From: Kordia sp. | GTDB taxonomy: Bacteria > Bacteroidota > Bacteroidia > Flavobacteriales > Flavobacteriaceae | NCBI RefSeq assembly: GCF_022447245.1 | Contig: NZ_JAKVBC010000006.1 | Coordinates: forward strand, 62,001 to 126,000 | DNA: 64,000 nucleotides | Reading direction: 5' to 3' | In this document: in pieces, positions 1 through 8,668 of the stretch | How positions within the stretch are numbered: the first letter of the stretch is position 1 | Layout of the letters: each line of letters begins with the position of its first letter | Notes under the pieces: generated by a model | Database searches by the model: none | What the model saw: the letters and a program-made list of their open reading frames with translations, nothing else | What the model was told of the DNA's origin: nothing | Position numbers and translations under genes: made by a program

Positions 1-545
1 TTCCATTAGCACAGCATGGATTGTTACATAATGATGTCCATATTAATGCAGTAACTGGCGCTACTGGTGCAGGAACTTCGTTATCAAAAACAACACATTT
101 TACGTGGAGAGATAATAACTTTTCCTATTACAAACCTTTTACACATCAGCATTTAGGTGAAATTCATCAAACCATGCAACAATTACAAAACGGTTTTGAT
201 GCTGAAATTCACTTTATGCCAAATAGAGGAAACTTTAGTAGAGGTATTTTTGCAACATTATATACAACATTTGAAGGTAGTTTAGAAGAAGCCGAAATAC
301 TGTACAATAGTTTCTACAAAGATACCGCATTTACTTTTGTGAGTGACCATCAAGTGCATTTAAAACAAGTAGTGAATACCAATAAATGCCTCTTACACCT
401 ACACAAACACGAAAACAAATTATTAATCACAAGTAGTATTGACAATCTATTAAAAGGTGCTTCTGGTCAGGCAATTCAAAATATGAATCTGATGTTTGGT
501 TTTGAAGAAGCTGAAGGATTACAACTAAAAGCTACCTTTTTTTAA
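1..545 (+). CDS. argC: N-acetyl-gamma-glutamyl-phosphate reductase, C-terminal part (cut by window start)
   Basis: The reading frame is open from base 3 at the window edge, so the start lies outside. ArgC reduces N-acetylglutamyl phosphate to the semialdehyde with NADPH, the third step of arginine synthesis. The visible part carries the C-terminal substrate domain: an INAVTGATGAGTSLS stretch and a segment with PFTHQHLGEIHQ, where the HQHLGEI core is typical of ArgC. The catalytic Cys region lies upstream and cannot be checked. It is followed 12 bases later by argD in the same direction, so it belongs to the arginine operon. Identification rests on these motifs plus the neighbours; confidence is high. 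Confidence 0.9.
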   Translation, partial: PLAQHGLLHNDVHINAVTGATGAGTSLSKTTHFTWRDNNFSYYKPFTHQHLGEIHQTMQQLQNGFDAEIHFMPNRGNFSRGIFATLYTTFEGSLEEAEILYNSFYKDTAFTFVSDHQVHLKQVVNTNKCLLHLHKHENKLLITSSIDNLLKGASGQAIQNMNLMFGFEEAEGLQLKATFF

Positions 546-557
546 CAACAAAATATC

Positions 558-1685
558 ATGAGTTTATTCAACGTATATCCATTATTCAATATCACACCCG
601 TTACTGCAAAAGATGTATATGTATACGATCAAAACAATACAAAATATCTTGATTTGTACGGTGGACATGCTGTGATTTCTATTGGACATTCACATCCAAC
701 ATACGTAACAGCTATTTCAAATCAGTTACGGAAAATTGGGTTTTATAGTAATTCGATTCAAAATCCACTTCAAGAAAAGTTAGCTTACAAATTAACAAGT
801 TTGTCAAACTGTGAAGGCTATGAACTGTTTTTGTGTAATTCTGGTGCTGAAGCCAATGAAAATGCGCTAAAACTTGCATCTTTTCACACACAAAAAACAA
901 ACGTCTTGGCTTTTAAAAAAGCGTTTCATGGAAGAACTTCAGCAGCAGTTGCAGCTACAGATAACACAAGAATTGTAGCTCCTATAAATGCACAACAAAA
1001 AGTAGATTTTGTCGATTTGGGAGATTTAGAAACTGTCGAAAATGTATTGAAGCAAGATAAAACTTGTGCCGTCATTATTGAATGTATTCAAGGTGTTGGC
1101 GGCTTGGATGAAAGTACCACCGCATTTTACCAAGGACTCGACATTCTATGCAAACAATATAACACACTGTTGATTGCGGATGAAGTTCAAGCTGGTTTTG
1201 GTAGAACAGGTGATTTCTTTTCGTTTCAAAAACATCTTATTACGCCAGATATAATTTCAATGGCAAAAGGTATGGGTAATGGTTTTCCAATTGGTGGTAT
1301 TTTGATTCACCCAAAAATTAAAGCTTCTCATGGCTTATTGGGCACAACATTTGGCGGAAATCATTTAGCTTGCAGTGCTTCATTAGCTGTTTTAGAGGTG
1401 ATAGAAACACAAGGTTTAATGCAAAATGCTACAGCAATTTCTGAGTACTTTCTAGCGGAAGCTTCCAAAATATCAAAAATTAAAAACACAAAAGGAAGAG
1501 GATTAATGCTAGGCTTGGAATTTGATTTCCCTGTTTCCGAAATCCGGAAAACCTTAATTCATAAGCATCACATTTTTACGGGAAGTGCCGCCAATCCGAA
1601 TGTATTGCGAATACTTCCACCATTAACCATTACGAAACAACACATCAATATGTTTTTTGAAGCATTACAAAAATTAATAGCATGA
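558..1685 (+). CDS. argD: Acetylornithine aminotransferase (class III PLP aminotransferase)
   Basis: Transfers an amino group from glutamate to N-acetyl (or N-succinyl) glutamate semialdehyde, giving the acylated ornithine. At 375 residues it has the usual family length. Visible class III features are the LYGGHAVISIGHSHP start region, the CNSGAEANENALKLA cofactor-phosphate loop, IADEVQAGFGRTG with the PLP-contacting Asp, and SMAKGMGNGFPIGG with the PLP-binding Lys. The ATG at 558 follows argC by 12 bases, and the stop overlaps the argF' start by 4 bases (ATGA-type junction), so translation is probably coupled. It could also serve as succinyldiaminopimelate aminotransferase, as ArgD enzymes often do. 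Confidence 0.95.
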   Translation: MSLFNVYPLFNITPVTAKDVYVYDQNNTKYLDLYGGHAVISIGHSHPTYVTAISNQLRKIGFYSNSIQNPLQEKLAYKLTSLSNCEGYELFLCNSGAEANENALKLASFHTQKTNVLAFKKAFHGRTSAAVAATDNTRIVAPINAQQKVDFVDLGDLETVENVLKQDKTCAVIIECIQGVGGLDESTTAFYQGLDILCKQYNTLLIADEVQAGFGRTGDFFSFQKHLITPDIISMAKGMGNGFPIGGILIHPKIKASHGLLGTTFGGNHLACSASLAVLEVIETQGLMQNATAISEYFLAEASKISKIKNTKGRGLMLGLEFDFPVSEIRKTLIHKHHIFTGSAANPNVLRILPPLTITKQHINMFFEALQKLIA

Positions 1686-2623
1686 AACAATACACAACAA
1701 TTTACGACATAGAAAATATCTCGAATGCGATTCAAGAAGCAATTGCGTTAAAAGAAAATCCATTTGCTCATACTCATTTAGGAAATAACAAAACATTGGT
1801 TATGCTCTTTTTCAATGCAAGTTTACGAACCCGTTTAAGCACAGAAAAAGCAGCTAAAAACTTAGGAATGAATGTCATGATTTTAAACGTAAATGACGCT
1901 TGGAATTTAGAATTTGAAGAAGGTGTCATCATGAATTTGAATGCTTCTGAACATGTCAAAGAAGCGGCGCAAGTCATTTCACAATACGCAGATATCATTG
2001 CTATTAGAGCTTTTCCAAGTTTACAAGACAAAGAAAAAGATATTTCCGAATGGATACTAAACAGTTTTATCAACTATGCGTCTGTCCCAATTGTCAATAT
2101 GGAAAGTGCTACTATGCATCCGTTACAAGCTTTAGCAGATGCCATTACAATTGAAGAATTGAAAATAAAATCGAAACCTAAAGTCGTATTGTCATGGGCA
2201 CCTCATCCAAAAGCCTTACCACAAGCTGTGGCAAATTCGTTTGTAACCATGATGCAAGAGTTAGATATCAATTTTAGTATTACACATCCGAGAGGATATG
2301 AATTAAGCGAAGACATCACTAAAAATGTTCCGATTAATTACAATCAAGAAGAAGCTTTACAAAATGCTGATTTTGTATATGTAAAAAATTGGAGCAGTTA
2401 TACAGATTATGGTAAAGTTTCACCTGTTGAGGAAGATTGGATGCTCACCAAGAAAAAGTTAAACACAGGAAAGTTCATGCATTGTTTACCCGTACGAAGA
2501 AATGTTATCGTAGAAGATGCCGTATTGGATAGTGAGAATTCTGTAGTAATTCAGCAAGCACATAACAGAGTGTTTTCGGCACAAATTGTATTGAAGAAAA
2601 TTTTAGAAAACTTGCAGACATGA
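1682..2623 (+). CDS. argF: N-acetylornithine / N-succinylornithine carbamoyltransferase
   Basis: A 313-residue aspartate/ornithine-carbamoyltransferase fold. The carbamoyl-phosphate loop is visible as FFNASLRTR (residues 43-51), followed by an HPLQALAD segment near residue 145 and a HCLPVRR segment near residue 260. The normal ornithine-binding SMG loop is not seen. In its place the protein resembles the Bacteroidota/Xanthomonas enzymes that carbamoylate acylated ornithine. The flanking argD, argB and argE fit: carbamoylation comes before deacylation. Succinyl versus acetyl preference is set by a residue near the NASEHVKEA segment (about 87-95), but I cannot align it safely by eye. Overlaps both neighbours by 4 bases. 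Confidence 0.88.
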   Translation: MKQYTTIYDIENISNAIQEAIALKENPFAHTHLGNNKTLVMLFFNASLRTRLSTEKAAKNLGMNVMILNVNDAWNLEFEEGVIMNLNASEHVKEAAQVISQYADIIAIRAFPSLQDKEKDISEWILNSFINYASVPIVNMESATMHPLQALADAITIEELKIKSKPKVVLSWAPHPKALPQAVANSFVTMMQELDINFSITHPRGYELSEDITKNVPINYNQEEALQNADFVYVKNWSSYTDYGKVSPVEEDWMLTKKKLNTGKFMHCLPVRRNVIVEDAVLDSENSVVIQQAHNRVFSAQIVLKKILENLQT

Positions 2624-3396
2624 AAACAGTAAAAATTGTGAAAATCGGCGGGCATATCATTAATAATGAAGCTGCTTTAGATCTATTTTTAGATGACTTT
2701 GCAAAGTTAGCTTCGCCAAAAATCTTAGTGCATGGTGGCGGAAAATCAGCTACAGAACTCGCACAACAAATGCATGTTGAAGTCCAAATGAACAATGGTA
2801 GACGAATTACAAATGCAGATACTTTAGACATCATTACAATGGTTTATGCTGGAAAAATCAACAAGACAATTGTTGCCAAACTACAAACAAAAAACACAAA
2901 TGCTATTGGGTTTTCAGGTGCTGATGGCAATAGTATTATAGCTAAAAAACGCCCAATAACCACTATTGATTATGGTTTTGTGGGCGATATCCAAAAAGTA
3001 AATATCGATACCCTACAACTACTACTCGATCAAAATATCACGCCTATATTTTGTGCCATTACACATGACGAAAATGGGCAATTGTTAAATACGAACGCAG
3101 ATACTGTTGCTTCTGAATTGGCTATAGCTTTCGCGAATGAATACAATACTGAATTATATTATTGTTTTGAAAAAAATGGCGTACTGAAAGATGTTCATGA
3201 TGACGAGTCTGTAATAGAAACTATTGATTCCGAAAACTATCCATCATTACTAGAAAAAAAGGTCATTTCGGATGGAATGTTGCCAAAACTCACCAATTGT
3301 TTTCATGCAATTCATCATAAAGTAGCGAAAGTTCACATTGGGAAATCTGCAATTCTTTTACATAAAAAACTAAAACACACAACAATTCAAAAATGA
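2620..3396 (+). CDS. argB: Acetylglutamate kinase
   Basis: Phosphorylates N-acetylglutamate (or the succinyl form) with ATP, the second step of the pathway. The 258-residue amino-acid-kinase fold shows the glycine-rich N-terminal KIGGHIIN, the ILVHGGGKSATELAQQM loop, the NGRRITNADTLDIITMV substrate segment, and late KNGVLKD and ISDGMLPKL motifs that match the family. No long N-terminal helix is present, so it is probably the arginine-insensitive type (inference). It overlaps argF' and argE by 4 bases at each end, tight packing that points to one polycistronic message. Confidence 0.95.
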   Translation: MKTVKIVKIGGHIINNEAALDLFLDDFAKLASPKILVHGGGKSATELAQQMHVEVQMNNGRRITNADTLDIITMVYAGKINKTIVAKLQTKNTNAIGFSGADGNSIIAKKRPITTIDYGFVGDIQKVNIDTLQLLLDQNITPIFCAITHDENGQLLNTNADTVASELAIAFANEYNTELYYCFEKNGVLKDVHDDESVIETIDSENYPSLLEKKVISDGMLPKLTNCFHAIHHKVAKVHIGKSAILLHKKLKHTTIQK

Positions 3397-4457
3397 ATCA
3401 CACAGAATTAACATATAGAGCAATTATATTGCTTAAAAAGCTCATTGAAACACCATCATTTTCTTCAGAAGAAGGAGATACAGCAATACATATAGAAAAT
3501 TGGTTTCAAGAACATGAGATTCCTTTTAAAAGAACAAAAAATAATATTTGGGCAACAAATTTACATTTTGATGAATGCAAACCAACATTGCTATTAAATT
3601 CGCATCACGACACCGTAAAACCAAATAATGGTTATACCAAAAATCCGTTTGAAGCCATTGAAGAAGATGGAAAATTGTATGGTTTGGGAAGTAATGATGC
3701 TGGCGGTTGCTTGGTTTCATTGATCGCAACATTCACGTACTTTTATAAACAACCAAACTTACACTACAATCTCCTGATAGTTGCTTCCGCAGAAGAAGAA
3801 AGCAGCTGCGAAAATGGTTTGAATAGTATGTTATCCATTATTCCAAAAATTGATGTTGCCATTGTCGGCGAACCTACATTGATGCAATTAGCCATCGCTG
3901 AAAAAGGGTTGTTAGTGTTTGATGCTACCGTTACTGGAACGCCAAGTCATGCTGCACATCCAAATACAGACAATGCTATTTATAACACCATTGAGGTTTT
4001 ACAATGGTTTCAGGAATTCACCTTTAAGAAATCGTCTTCGGTTTTGGGTGATGTAAAAATGACCGTTACACAGATCAATGCAGGAAAACAACACAATGCT
4101 GTTCCTGCCAATGTAAATTTGGTCATCGACGTACGTGTCAATGATGCATACACCAACAAAGAGGTTGTTGAAATTTTACAAAAAGAAGCGCCTTGTTCTG
4201 AAATCATTCCGAGAAGTCTACGATTAAACTCCTCCTCTATTCCAAAGGAACACGCATTGGTTCAAGCTGGTATTACCTTGGGTAGAAAAACGTATGGTTC
4301 TCCTACGCTATCCGATCAAGCAGTTTTGTCCTGTCCTTCGTTAAAATTAGGTCCTGGCGACAGTACACGTTCGCACACAGCCGACGAATTTATCTATTTA
4401 AAAGAAATAGAAGAAGGCATTGAAATTTACATTGAATTATTAGAGAAAATATTATAA
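3393..4457 (+). CDS. argE: Acetylornithine deacetylase (M20 metallopeptidase family)
   Basis: Removes the acyl group after carbamoylation, giving citrulline. The 354-residue M20 protein shows the metal-binding NSHHDTV (first His/Asp), GSNDAGG (bridging Asp), ASAEEESS (general base Glu and metal Glu), GEPT, and a final SRSHTADEF with the last metal His. The dimerisation lid domain sits between about residues 170 and 280 (GTPSHAAHP). It overlaps argB by 4 bases and is 68 bases before argH. DapE or carnosinase relatives share the fold, but the operon context argues for ArgE. Confidence 0.92.
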   Translation: MNHTELTYRAIILLKKLIETPSFSSEEGDTAIHIENWFQEHEIPFKRTKNNIWATNLHFDECKPTLLLNSHHDTVKPNNGYTKNPFEAIEEDGKLYGLGSNDAGGCLVSLIATFTYFYKQPNLHYNLLIVASAEEESSCENGLNSMLSIIPKIDVAIVGEPTLMQLAIAEKGLLVFDATVTGTPSHAAHPNTDNAIYNTIEVLQWFQEFTFKKSSSVLGDVKMTVTQINAGKQHNAVPANVNLVIDVRVNDAYTNKEVVEILQKEAPCSEIIPRSLRLNSSSIPKEHALVQAGITLGRKTYGSPTLSDQAVLSCPSLKLGPGDSTRSHTADEFIYLKEIEEGIEIYIELLEKIL

Positions 4458-4474
4458 AAATATATTCCTGTATG

Positions 4475-4499
4475 CATCTCGACTGCGCTCGATGTGACA
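4475..4499. repeat. Dispersed short repeat, copy 1 (argE-argH gap)
   Basis: The only sizeable gap in the arginine operon holds a 25-base element with core TCGACTGCGCTCGATGTGA. Related copies occur at 46641-46666 and, in the opposite orientation, at 62031-62053. It contains a TCGA...TCGA pair and is more GC-rich than its surroundings. Function unknown; it behaves like the short dispersed repeats common between flavobacterial genes. Confidence 0.6.
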
Positions 4500-4525
4500 T
4501 AAAGGAATAACAAAAGAGAAAACAG

Positions 4526-5800
4526 ATGAAACTTTGGGATAAAGGAATTAGCATCGATAAGAAGATAGAAACATTTACGGTTGGGAATGATAGAGAAATT
4601 GACATGCATATTGCAAAATATGATGTATTGGCTTCCTTGGCTCATGCTAAAATGTTACATAAAATAAATATCATTACTGTTGAAGAATTAAAGCAACTTA
4701 CGGAAGGATTGGAAACCTTATTAGATCAAATACACAATCACACGTTCGTTATAGAAGCACAATTTGAAGATGTACATTCTAAAATTGAATACGAACTTAC
4801 AAAAGCGTATGGTGATGTTGGAAAAAAGATTCATACAGCGCGTTCTAGGAATGATCAGGTGTTGGTGGCTTTGCAATTATTTTATAAGGACAATATCAAC
4901 TTCATTCTGGAGCAGACACAGGTATTATTTGAGACACTTTTGCAATTGGCAGAAACACATAAAGAATCATTGTTGCCAGGTTATACACATTTGCAAGTTG
5001 CTATGCCTTCTTCGTTTGGCCTGTGGTTTTCTGCGTATGCAGAATTGTTAATTGATGATGTGTATGTATTACAAGCTGCTTTAAAAACTGTTGATCAAAA
5101 TCCACTAGGTTCTGCGGCAGGATACGGAAGTTCATTTCCAATTGATAGAGCGTTTACAACTAAAGAATTAGGCTTTAAAACTTTAAAACACAATGTCGTT
5201 GCTGCACAGATGAGCAGAGGAAAAAGCGAACGAACCGTTTCTATGGCACTCGGAAGTTTGAGTAACACTTTAGCTCGATTTTCAATGGATATTTGCTTGT
5301 ATATGAGCCAGAATTTTGATTTCATTTCGTTTCCAGATGCCTTGACGACAGGAAGTAGTATCATGCCACACAAAAAGAATCCTGATGTTTTTGAACTCGT
5401 ACGAGGAAAATGCAATAAGGTGCAAGCATTGTATGCAGAAATGGTACTACTTACCAATAATTTACCAAGCGGTTATCACAGAGATTTTCAATTGTTAAAA
5501 GCACCTATGATCTCGGCATTTACAGATGTAAAAAGTGTGTTGGAAATTTTCAATCATTCCATTCAACAAATTCAAGTAAAAAAGATTGATTTCAACGAAG
5601 AAAAATACAAATATCTTTCTACTGTTGATAGCATCAATAATTTAGTAATGGATGGAGTTTCCTTTAGAGAAGCATATCAAAAAATAGGCAAGCAAGTAGA
5701 AAAAGGGACATATACAGCAGAAATTTCAAAAAAACATACACATATTGGAAGTATTCATAATTTAAGTTTAGATCATATTAGAAGAAAGTTTTCGTTTTAA
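4526..5800 (+). CDS. argH: Argininosuccinate lyase
   Basis: Splits argininosuccinate into arginine and fumarate, the last step of the pathway. The 424-residue fumarase/aspartase-superfamily protein carries the three conserved regions: HTARSRNDQV (about 101-110), LPGYTHLQVAMPSSFG with the catalytic His, and the signature GSSIMPHKKNPD (about 281-292) with the catalytic Ser loop. It is slightly shorter at the C-terminus than the usual 450-460 residues. ATG 4526 is the only start that keeps the N-terminal LWDKGIS motif. It closes the operon; an inverted repeat lies 61 bases downstream. Confidence 0.95.
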   Translation: MKLWDKGISIDKKIETFTVGNDREIDMHIAKYDVLASLAHAKMLHKINIITVEELKQLTEGLETLLDQIHNHTFVIEAQFEDVHSKIEYELTKAYGDVGKKIHTARSRNDQVLVALQLFYKDNINFILEQTQVLFETLLQLAETHKESLLPGYTHLQVAMPSSFGLWFSAYAELLIDDVYVLQAALKTVDQNPLGSAAGYGSSFPIDRAFTTKELGFKTLKHNVVAAQMSRGKSERTVSMALGSLSNTLARFSMDICLYMSQNFDFISFPDALTTGSSIMPHKKNPDVFELVRGKCNKVQALYAEMVLLTNNLPSGYHRDFQLLKAPMISAFTDVKSVLEIFNHSIQQIQVKKIDFNEEKYKYLSTVDSINNLVMDGVSFREAYQKIGKQVEKGTYTAEISKKHTHIGSIHNLSLDHIRRKFSF

Positions 5801-5861
5801 AAAAGATGTCAATTTACTTTCTATTATTATTCTATATAAACTTTCTTTATGGCTAGATTAT

Positions 5862-5889
5862 ATGCTAACAATAAAAATATTGTTAGCAT
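5862..5889. terminator. Perfect 12-bp inverted repeat after argH
   Basis: Arms ATGCTAACAATA (5862-5873) and TATTGTTAGCAT (5878-5889) with an AAAA loop. It lies 61 bases after the argH stop and about 160 before folE. There is no U-run directly after it and the stem is AT-rich, so it could be a weak terminator of the arginine operon or an operator. The remaining bases of the argH-folE gap show the folE control region and nothing else. Confidence 0.45.
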
Positions 5890-5991
5890 CAATAACTATA
5901 CTTTGCGAATTATATTGATTTTTAAAGAAAAATATAGATGCGTCTCAAAATACATACTAATCCTAGTATTTTTTAGAATCTTGTAATAAAT

Positions 5992-6014
5992 TTAACGCAA
6001 CTATGTTGCGTTAA
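5992..6014. promoter_or_regulatory. Palindromic operator upstream of folE (Zur-like candidate)
   Basis: A perfect 10-bp inverted repeat: arms TTAACGCAAC (5992-6001) and GTTGCGTTAA (6005-6014) around TAT. It overlaps the likely -33 element of the folE promoter, as expected for a repressor site. The GCAAC-NNN-GTTGC core recurs at 11774-11788 before the COG0523 GTPase gene. In other bacteria COG0523 genes and folE-type genes are known members of zinc-uptake-regulator (Zur) regulons, so Zur is the leading candidate; the identity of the regulator is inference. Confidence 0.6.
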
Positions 6015-6033
6015 TAAATTATCGTTAATTTTG
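6006..6033 (+). promoter_or_regulatory. Bacteroidota-type promoter of folE
   Basis: TTG at 6006-6008 and TAATTTTG at 6026-6033 match the -33 (TTG) and -7 (TAnnTTTG) elements with a 17-base spacer, slightly shorter than the usual 19. The start of transcription would fall near 6039, about 14 bases before the folE ATG. Confidence 0.55.
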
Positions 6034-6052
6034 TAATTTAAAACAGAATTTG

Positions 6053-6715
6053 ATGGACAAGGAACAAATAGAATTATTAGGTGACAATCATATTCCTTCA
6101 AGTGTAGAAACACCTTTACGACCAGATGCATTTGATAAAACTGACGATGAAAAGATTAAAAATATTGAGGAATATTTTGGATTAATCATGCAAGAGTTAG
6201 GGCTCGATCTTACGGATGATAGTTTATCAGGAACTCCCTATCGTGTTGCAAAAATGTATGTAAAAGAATTATTTTATGGCCTAAATCCTGCTAATAAGCC
6301 AAAGCTCTCCACTTTTGAAAATAAATATGAATATGGTAAAATGCTTGTAGAGCAAAATATAACTATTGATTCTGCTTGTGAACACAATTTTTTACCAATT
6401 GTTGGTAATGTACATGTAGCGTATGTTCCCAAAAAACGAGTGATTGGACTTTCTAAGATCAATCGTTTGGTTGATTATTATGCTCACAGACCTCAAGTCC
6501 AAGAGCGATTATCATTGCAAATTCTTAAATATTTAAAACGCGTCCTAGAGACCAAAGATGTTATTGTAATGGTAGTTGCAAAGCATTTGTGTGTGTCATC
6601 AAGAGGAATTAAAGATAAAAATAGCTTTACGACGACTCTTGAATATGGAGGCTCTTTTGAAAACGATAAAAAACGACAAGAATTTATAGATATTGTTACT
6701 AAAACCACTCTTTAA
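6053..6715 (+). CDS. folE: GTP cyclohydrolase I
   Basis: Converts GTP to 7,8-dihydroneopterin triphosphate, the first step of tetrahydrofolate/pterin synthesis. The first ATG of the frame is at 6053; a TTG directly before it (6050) is less likely. About 220 residues. Catalytic signatures are visible: the zinc-binding DSACEHNFLPIVG (Cys and His), YVPKKRVIGLSKINRLVDYYAHRPQVQERL, and KHLCVSSRGIKDKNS with the second zinc Cys. It is therefore the zinc-dependent type IA enzyme. It is not in the arginine operon; it has its own promoter with a palindromic operator, and a lipoprotein gene follows after 20 bases. Confidence 0.95.
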   Translation: MDKEQIELLGDNHIPSSVETPLRPDAFDKTDDEKIKNIEEYFGLIMQELGLDLTDDSLSGTPYRVAKMYVKELFYGLNPANKPKLSTFENKYEYGKMLVEQNITIDSACEHNFLPIVGNVHVAYVPKKRVIGLSKINRLVDYYAHRPQVQERLSLQILKYLKRVLETKDVIVMVVAKHLCVSSRGIKDKNSFTTTLEYGGSFENDKKRQEFIDIVTKTTL

Positions 6716-6735
6716 AATCACTGTAAACAATTGAA

Positions 6736-7716
6736 TTGAAAACTATTGCACACATAAAAAATCATTTGTCAGCACAAAAAATCAGTTTCATTCTAGGGCT
6801 ATTTTTTTTCTTTTCATGCAGTGAAAAATCAAAAAAAACAAAAACGATCACTGTAGACTATGATAAAGTAGATACTTTTTTTGGTGCTGATGTTTCCCAA
6901 ATACTTTTTGATCACTTATACATTGTGTTGGATAGTGTTTCGTATGCAAAATTAACCCAAAATACATTCTTTAAAGATACCTATGTTGCTATCGACAAAG
7001 GCTTTCCTAATTTTGAAACTATTGACGAAAAGACAGCATCTTGCTATGCAAGAGGTCACAAACATTATATAGAAATTTTAGGTCCTAATAATCAATATCA
7101 AGAACCCGTTGGAAAAAGCGGTATTGGCTTTTCTCTTTACAATAAAGGAGAACATTTTCATTTAGGAGTGAAACCCAAATTAAAAAAAAATGAAACTACA
7201 TATTTGAGCATTTCTGAAACTGTAGATGTACCTTTAGATCAACATGAAATCACTTGGTTTAAAGCTTTTTATTCTCCTAGTAAAAATACAAATCTCAATA
7301 CTTGGTACGCCTTTTACAACCCTACTTTTTTAGACAGTCTCCATCAGTTAAAACATCAAGGTTATACTCGAGAAGCTTTTTTACAGAAATCCTACAAAAA
7401 AGAATGTCTTTTTAAAGATATAAAAAGGATTTCTATGGATTGTACTATTGATGATTATAATAGAATAGCACAAGAAATGCGGTATTTAGGATGCAACTTA
7501 TTAAACGTAGAAAACAAAGTTCTGACAATTGCTAGTGGCGACGTACTTATACGTATTCGTCCTTCAGAAACTATTGAATATAGTAGAATTACAGAGATAC
7601 AGTGTAGATTAAATGCACTGGATAATAGCGTCATACAACTAGGAAACCTAACCATTACAAATAAAGGTAAAGAATCGCTGTGGAACTTTGACAATTTAAA
7701 TAAAACTATCAATTAA
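6736..7716 (+). CDS. Lipoprotein of unknown function (DUF5829-like)
   Basis: 326 residues from a TTG start at 6736; no ATG fits. The N-terminus has a hydrophobic stretch ending in a lipobox-like FFFFSCS, so it is probably lipidated and periplasmic. The body has a DHLYIVLDSVSYAKL segment and ends in a beta-rich half, a layout that recalls the DUF5829 (glyoxalase-like fold) proteins of Bacteroidota; this is from memory and uncertain. No catalytic motif is evident. It lies 20 bases after folE and 27 before the next lipoprotein gene, so the three may share a transcript. Confidence 0.6.
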   Translation: MKTIAHIKNHLSAQKISFILGLFFFFSCSEKSKKTKTITVDYDKVDTFFGADVSQILFDHLYIVLDSVSYAKLTQNTFFKDTYVAIDKGFPNFETIDEKTASCYARGHKHYIEILGPNNQYQEPVGKSGIGFSLYNKGEHFHLGVKPKLKKNETTYLSISETVDVPLDQHEITWFKAFYSPSKNTNLNTWYAFYNPTFLDSLHQLKHQGYTREAFLQKSYKKECLFKDIKRISMDCTIDDYNRIAQEMRYLGCNLLNVENKVLTIASGDVLIRIRPSETIEYSRITEIQCRLNALDNSVIQLGNLTITNKGKESLWNFDNLNKTIN

Positions 7717-7743
7717 AAATTAATAACCATAAAACTCCAAGAA

Positions 7744-8565
7744 ATGAAAACATTACAATTATCTATAACTATGCTTTTATTAGTTGTTGTAATAATCTCC
7801 TGTAAAGGTGAAAAGAAAGAAACAACAACAAAAGATGCAGAAAAAACAGAAGAGAAAAAAACGACTGAGCCTGAAAAAATAAAAATAACTCTTGAAAAGT
7901 TAGAAGGTTCTCCAACGTATGCTGATGCTGTTTTAGCTATGGATGCGCCAGCTGACACTAAAATTACCAATGTAGGAGAAATAGATTTTAATTTTACGAT
8001 GAATAACTATGAACTTGGAAAGCAAACTGAAGGACCAAATGCTACATTATTAGCAAATTCTGGCAAAGGACAGCATATTCATTTTATACTTAACAATCAG
8101 CCATACTCTGCACATTATACACCTACTTTCAAAAAAGAAATTCCAGAAGGTGTACATCATTTAGTTGCTTTTTTAAGTCGTTCTTATCATGAATCTGTGA
8201 AGAATGAAAATTCTGTAGTTGTTAAGAAATTAGAAGTTGGTGAAAACCCACAAGATACATATGGTTTAGACATGAACGCACCAACATTAATTTACAGTCG
8301 CCCAAAAGGAACTTATAAAGGGAAAGATACCGAAAACTTATTATTAGACTTTTTTGTTTTGAATACAAAACTTTCTGAAACTGGTCATAAAGTGAGAGCA
8401 ACCATTAACGGTGAAACATTTATAATTACAGAATGGGCTCCACATATTGTAAAAGGTTTACCAATGGGAAAAGTTACCATACAATTGGAATTACTGGACG
8501 AAAATGGAAAATTAATTCCTGGACCATTTAATAATGTGACTAGAACTGTTACGCTTGCAAAATAA
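7744..8565 (+). CDS. Lipoprotein with charged linker, unknown function
   Basis: 273 residues. Signal peptide with lipobox VVIISCKG (Cys about 20), then a Lys/Glu/Thr-rich linker (about 21-48) typical of surface or periplasmic lipoproteins. A GKGQHIHFILNNQPYSAHY segment and an EGVHHLVAFLSRSYHES segment carry His pairs and look like the DUF4399-type small beta domain. The His cluster could bind metal, but that is inference. Follows another lipoprotein gene by 27 bases, and a strong hairpin closes the unit 37 bases after the stop. Confidence 0.6.
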   Translation: MKTLQLSITMLLLVVVIISCKGEKKETTTKDAEKTEEKKTTEPEKIKITLEKLEGSPTYADAVLAMDAPADTKITNVGEIDFNFTMNNYELGKQTEGPNATLLANSGKGQHIHFILNNQPYSAHYTPTFKKEIPEGVHHLVAFLSRSYHESVKNENSVVVKKLEVGENPQDTYGLDMNAPTLIYSRPKGTYKGKDTENLLLDFFVLNTKLSETGHKVRATINGETFIITEWAPHIVKGLPMGKVTIQLELLDENGKLIPGPFNNVTRTVTLAK

Positions 8566-8602
8566 GTGAGTTTATAAAAAACTGAATCCCATGTTTACAA
8601 GA

Positions 8603-8633
8603 AAAGCTTGTAGTTTGACAAACTACAAGCTTT
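8603..8633. terminator. Bidirectional hairpin terminator
   Basis: Perfect 14-bp stem, AAAGCTTGTAGTTT (8603-8616) and AAACTACAAGCTTT (8620-8633), with a 3-base loop. T-rich bases follow on the plus strand. It sits between two convergent genes (lipoprotein 7744-8565 and the minus-strand phosphatase), so it can end both transcripts. Confidence 0.75.
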
Positions 8634-8668
8634 CATTTTACAACTGATAATAAATTAAAAATAATGTC

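Noticed and set aside
5095-5457. Long open frames opposite argH, SusC, guaA, pyrG and other genes
   Set aside because: They lie within well-identified genes on the other strand or in another frame, have no family motifs and have composition expected of shadows.
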